A stretch of DNA of 38,555 nt from Bdellovibrio sp. (GTDB lineage Bacteria > Myxococcota > SpSt-1050), in assembly GCA_020725805.1 (NCBI GenBank), contig DYEF01000100.1:1-38555 (forward strand), read 5' to 3'. A program made the translations under genes and the position numbers. Of this stretch, positions 36,302 through 38,555 are shown one piece after another (position 1 is the stretch's first letter; each line of letters opens with the position of its first letter). The notes under the pieces were generated by a model, which searched no databases, was not told the origin of the DNA, and saw only the letters and a program-made list of their open reading frames with translations.

Positions 36302-37690
36302 TCAGGACTTCACACCCGAGGGCTGTTCAAGACCGTAGTTTTTGATTTTATCTTCCCTTTTCAGTAAAAAGGCAAAGAATAGTCCGAGTAACCCGAATAC
36401 GGCAAATGTCAGCATCGGGATAGTGTAATTGTAGACTACCTGAAATGAGCCATCCTCGAGCTGCGTCCTCGATACGGTACAGAAACTGTCGAGTATCCAT
36501 CCGATCAGGGCAGGGACCCCCATAAGACCCCAGTTCTGAATGTAAAAAATAAGGGCATAGGCAGTTCCGAGCTGTCTTTCGGGGATAAGTTTGGGGACGG
36601 ACGGCCACATTGCCGACGGGACGAGTGAGAATGCAACTCCGAGTATTATCATAAGGAAGAGGGCAAAAATCCAGTGATTGATTGCCGGAATGGCAAAGAG
36701 GAGGTGAACTACTATGAGCATTGAAGAACCTAAAAACATTATCGATGCCGCCTTACCTTTCTTATCGACCATTCTGCCAAAGAAAGGCGTCATAAAGATA
36801 TTTCCGAAAGGTATCAGACTGGGAATCAGACCGGCAAGCGTCGGTTCCACACCATATTTCTGAACCATCAGGTCATTTGCATATTTCAGAAATGGGAATA
36901 CAGCGGAGTAGAAGAGGACGCAGAGCATCGCAATATACCAGAATCCCTTGTTTGACAGAATCTCCTTGATATCAGAGAGTCTGAAGGATTCCTCTTCTGA
37001 TTTGTTCTCTAATGCGGCGGCCTCCTTCTCCGAAAGGTCAAGTCTTTTATCCATAAATGTGTAAACAATGAATGTAATAAGTCCTATACAGAGCATTACA
37101 AAACCGAGTAATACCGGTGTGGCAACATTCCTGAAATGCTCTGCCATCGGGGCACTGATCTGTAGGGCAAGCATAGTTCCGAGTCTGGCAACAGCGAGCT
37201 GAAGTCCCATTGCCAGAGCCATTTCTTTACCCTTAAACCATTTTACTATTGCCTTCGATACAGTGATTCCGGCGATTTCAACACCGACTCCGAAGATTGC
37301 ATAGCCGATTGCTGCAAGCATAACCTGTGTCTTCCATCCGAACATTGTGCTATCCGGTCCGAATGAGGAGTTGATGGCGAAATATTTTAGGAATGCACCT
37401 GCAGCCATTATTGCGGCGGCCGTAGTTCCCGTAAATCTGATACCCATCTTATCAAGGATTATTCCGCCGATAATGAGCATCAGCAGGAACACATTGAACC
37501 ATCCGTAGGCGCTTGTGAAAAATCCGTATTCGCTGCTTGTCCAGCCGATCTGTTTTTCGAGAAGCGGTTTGAGCGGTGCCATAACATCCGCAAAGAAATA
37601 TCCGCAGAACATTGTCACAGAGACGATTGCCAGCGCCCCCCATCTTGCCTTCGGTGAATCTCTGAGCGATTTTACTATTGCTTCTGTCAT
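36302..37690 (-). CDS. MFS transporter
   Basis: The 462-residue product has about 12 hydrophobic segments with the central cytoplasmic loop around residues 215-245 (KRLDLSEKEAAALENKSEEE). The MFS A-like loops are visible after segment 2 (GGIILDKMGIRF) and in the second half (GRMVDKKGKA). An N-terminal SPKARWGALAIVSVTMFCGY and the Met/Ala-rich helices recall bacterial relatives of the MFSD1 group, known for dipeptide transport in animals, but the substrate here cannot be read. GTGAGGTT precedes the ATG. It stands alone, not in the efflux operon. Confidence 0.88.
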   Translation of the reverse strand: MTEAIVKSLRDSPKARWGALAIVSVTMFCGYFFADVMAPLKPLLEKQIGWTSSEYGFFTSAYGWFNVFLLMLIIGGIILDKMGIRFTGTTAAAIMAAGAFLKYFAINSSFGPDSTMFGWKTQVMLAAIGYAIFGVGVEIAGITVSKAIVKWFKGKEMALAMGLQLAVARLGTMLALQISAPMAEHFRNVATPVLLGFVMLCIGLITFIVYTFMDKRLDLSEKEAAALENKSEEESFRLSDIKEILSNKGFWYIAMLCVLFYSAVFPFLKYANDLMVQKYGVEPTLAGLIPSLIPFGNIFMTPFFGRMVDKKGKAASIMFLGSSMLIVVHLLFAIPAINHWIFALFLMIILGVAFSLVPSAMWPSVPKLIPERQLGTAYALIFYIQNWGLMGVPALIGWILDSFCTVSRTQLEDGSFQVVYNYTIPMLTFAVFGLLGLFFAFLLKREDKIKNYGLEQPSGVKS

Positions 37691-37824
37691 ATTAACCTCA
37701 CAGAAAAGTTGTGAAAACTAAAATATCAGAGGCATAAATAGATGAATAATTGCACAAATACAACATAAAAATTAGTCTGTTTGGCTGTTAGTCAATTCTG
37801 AAAAAAATTAATATTTGGAGGTGT

Positions 37825-37932
37825 ATGCTTTCCTTATGGAGTGTATACGATTATTTAGGAGAGTTTGGAACTGCAGATAGTTGGTCCAAAGTTCACAGGC
37901 AATTTAGTGCTGATGCGCTGAAGGCGTATTAA
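37825..37932 (+). CDS. Small ORF of 35 residues with strong ribosome-binding site
   Basis: GGAGGTG lies just before the ATG, the best translation signal in this otherwise gene-poor region. The product (starts MLSLWSVYDYLGEFG, ends SADALKAY) has no signal peptide or recognised motif. Its TAA stop is followed immediately by the first REP-like hairpin. It could be a real small protein or the 5' remnant of a decayed gene. Confidence 0.35.
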   Translation: MLSLWSVYDYLGEFGTADSWSKVHRQFSADALKAY

Positions 37933-37966
37933 GGTGGCTGAGTAGCGTTAGCTTATCGAAGCCGCC
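37933..37966 (+). repeat. REP-like hairpin, copy 1
   Basis: The arms GGTGGCT and AGCCGCC pair over seven positions with one G-T wobble. Inside the arms are CTGAGTAG and TATCGAAG. The pattern GG...CTGAG...CGAAG...CC matches a widely dispersed family of bacterial REP-like palindromes. Confidence 0.65.
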
Positions 37967-37974
37967 GCCAAGAT

Positions 37975-38009
37975 GGACATTTCGATACGGTTTCGTCTAC
38001 TCAATGTCC
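37975..38009 (-). repeat. REP-like hairpin, copy 2, inverted
   Basis: GGACATT and AATGTCC form perfect 7-bp arms. Read on the minus strand the interior contains TTGAGTAGAC and TATCGAA, so it is the same element as copy 1 in the opposite orientation. Confidence 0.65.
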
Positions 38010-38021
38010 TTTTAATACTAA

Positions 38022-38053
38022 GGTCGCTGAGTCATTGAGTGTACCGAAGCGAT
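38022..38053 (+). repeat. REP-like hairpin, copy 3
   Basis: GGTCGCTGAGT at the left and ACCGAAGCGAT at the right give an imperfect hairpin with the same CTGAG and CGAAG marks as copies 1 and 2. Confidence 0.6.
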
Positions 38054-38215
38054 GTAGAGCTGAAGGCGAGAGGGATGAAGTTTTAAGTTGAGAGCTTTGC
38101 TAAAAGTTTATTAAAACTTATTGGCATTTCCAGAGAGGAATAAAAATTTTTTCTTTTGTAAACCTCATCAAAAGTGGGATTGTTTGTTTGGGGTTGTAAA
38201 ATTTAGTTCACACAC

Positions 38216-38244
38216 CTATCTATCTATCTATCTATCTATCTATC
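38216..38244 (+). repeat. (CTAT)7 microsatellite
   Basis: Seven perfect CTAT units plus one C run uninterrupted for 29 bp. Perfect tetranucleotide runs this long are rare in bacteria outside contingency loci. It lies 48 bp upstream of a small lipoprotein-like ORF. Confidence 0.98.
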
Positions 38245-38292
38245 GTGTAGTTTACTCAGAAAACAGAAAGAATAAATTCATAGGAGGGAGAT

Positions 38293-38382
38293 ATGAAAAA
38301 GGAGATTTATTGGATTTTTATCCTGTTTTGTGGGATAATATTGTTAGAGATGACAGGCTGTTCGAATAAAAAAGAGAGATAA
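38293..38382 (+). CDS. Very small lipoprotein-like ORF (29 residues)
   Basis: AGGAGGGAG stands 3 nt before the ATG, a very strong ribosome-binding site. The product MKKEIYWIFILFCGIILLEM is followed by TGCSNKKER: a complete lipoprotein signal with lipobox MTGC and acylated Cys at residue 23, but only seven mature residues. It may be a genuine tiny lipoprotein (compare entericidins and lysis lipoproteins), or the 5' end of a broken gene. Loss of one A in the six-A run at 38368-38373 would extend it by about 17 codons. Confidence 0.5.
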   Translation: MKKEIYWIFILFCGIILLEMTGCSNKKER

Positions 38383-38405
38383 AAGTTTATCAAGAGTAGA
38401 TAGAT

Positions 38406-38555
38406 ATGATAGAGGCAGGAATAGCGACGATACTTAATGAGAGAGATGTAAATGGTGGTAAGAGAGTAAAGGGAATAATAATATACAGCGATAGTTTAGC
38501 AGAGTCACCAGAATATTTGGACTGGCAGTTTCCAACGAAGAGAAAGCCATCGGAT
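38406..38555 (+). CDS. Unrecognised ORF, 3' end outside the window
   Basis: An ATG at 38406 opens a frame of 50 codons with no stop before the window ends; a TAG lies in frame 3 codons upstream. The peptide begins MIEAGIATILNERDV and contains VKGIIIYSDSLAES. I recognise no family. The ribosome-binding site is weak (AAGAG, about 10 nt upstream), so the true start could be elsewhere or the frame may be chance. Confidence 0.4.
   Translation, partial: MIEAGIATILNERDVNGGKRVKGIIIYSDSLAESPEYLDWQFPTKRKPSD

Noticed and set aside
37691-37824. MFS gene promoter on the minus strand
   Set aside because: TTGACT and several TA-rich hexamers occur, but no pair has both good boxes and spacing, so I did not annotate one.
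38121-38369. 82-codon ORF reading through the CTAT run as repeated YLSI
   Set aside because: It starts with TTG without a ribosome-binding site and overlaps the lipoprotein-like ORF in another frame; its length depends on the microsatellite.

Overview
The window is one chromosomal segment of a Gram-negative bacterium of moderate G+C content whose arginine codons are mostly AGA/AGG. The best lineage clue is the adjacent pair at 17803-30559: a 3502-residue TPR protein and a zinc-ribbon/GYF/transmembrane/AgmX-type protein. This pair is typical of Myxococcota and related 'deltaproteobacterial' groups. The exact phylum cannot be fixed by reading alone.

Region 1 (1-14642) is the fused S10-spc-alpha ribosomal supercluster, entirely on the + strand: end of tuf, then rpsJ, rplD, rplW, rplB, rpsS, rplV, rpsC, rplP, rpmC, rpsQ, rplN, rplX, rplE, rpsN, rpsH, rplF, rplR, rpsE, rpmD, rplO, secY, adk, map, infA, rpmJ, rpsM, rpsK, rpsD, rpoA, rplQ. 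It closes with a strong intrinsic terminator. Gene order is canonical with one striking exception: rplC (ribosomal protein L3), normally between rpsJ and rplD, is absent, and S10 and L4 are only 12 nt apart. Eight of these genes start with GTG or TTG, each behind a good Shine-Dalgarno sequence except secY, whose site lies inside rplO.

Region 2 (14667-17547) holds an orphan Soj-type ParA just behind the terminator, a convergent two-gene ABC-2 exporter, and a small Lys/Glu-rich coiled-coil lipoprotein. The lipoprotein has a near-consensus promoter, an operator-like palindrome over the predicted transcription start, and its own terminator.

Region 3 (17745-30559) holds the giant TPR gene and the GltJ/AgmX-like gene. 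In Myxococcus xanthus, GltI (cytoplasmic TPR protein) and GltJ (inner-membrane zinc-ribbon/GYF/TonB-like protein) belong to the Glt envelope-spanning gliding/focal-adhesion machine. Here the pair stands alone, with no other glt, nfs or agl genes in view. This is the most interesting biology in the window.

Region 4 (30651-36158, - strand) is a six-gene efflux operon, TetR-HlyD-ATPase-ATPase-permease-permease, matching E. coli cecR-ybhG-ybhF-ybhS-ybhR. The tandem ATPase YbhF is here split into two genes, and their motifs imply one canonical and one degenerate ATP site.

Region 5 (36302-38555) has an MFS transporter followed by about 860 bp of repeat-rich, gene-poor DNA. It contains three REP-like hairpins, a (CTAT)7 microsatellite, two very small ORFs with strong ribosome-binding sites, and an unrecognised ORF running off the window end.
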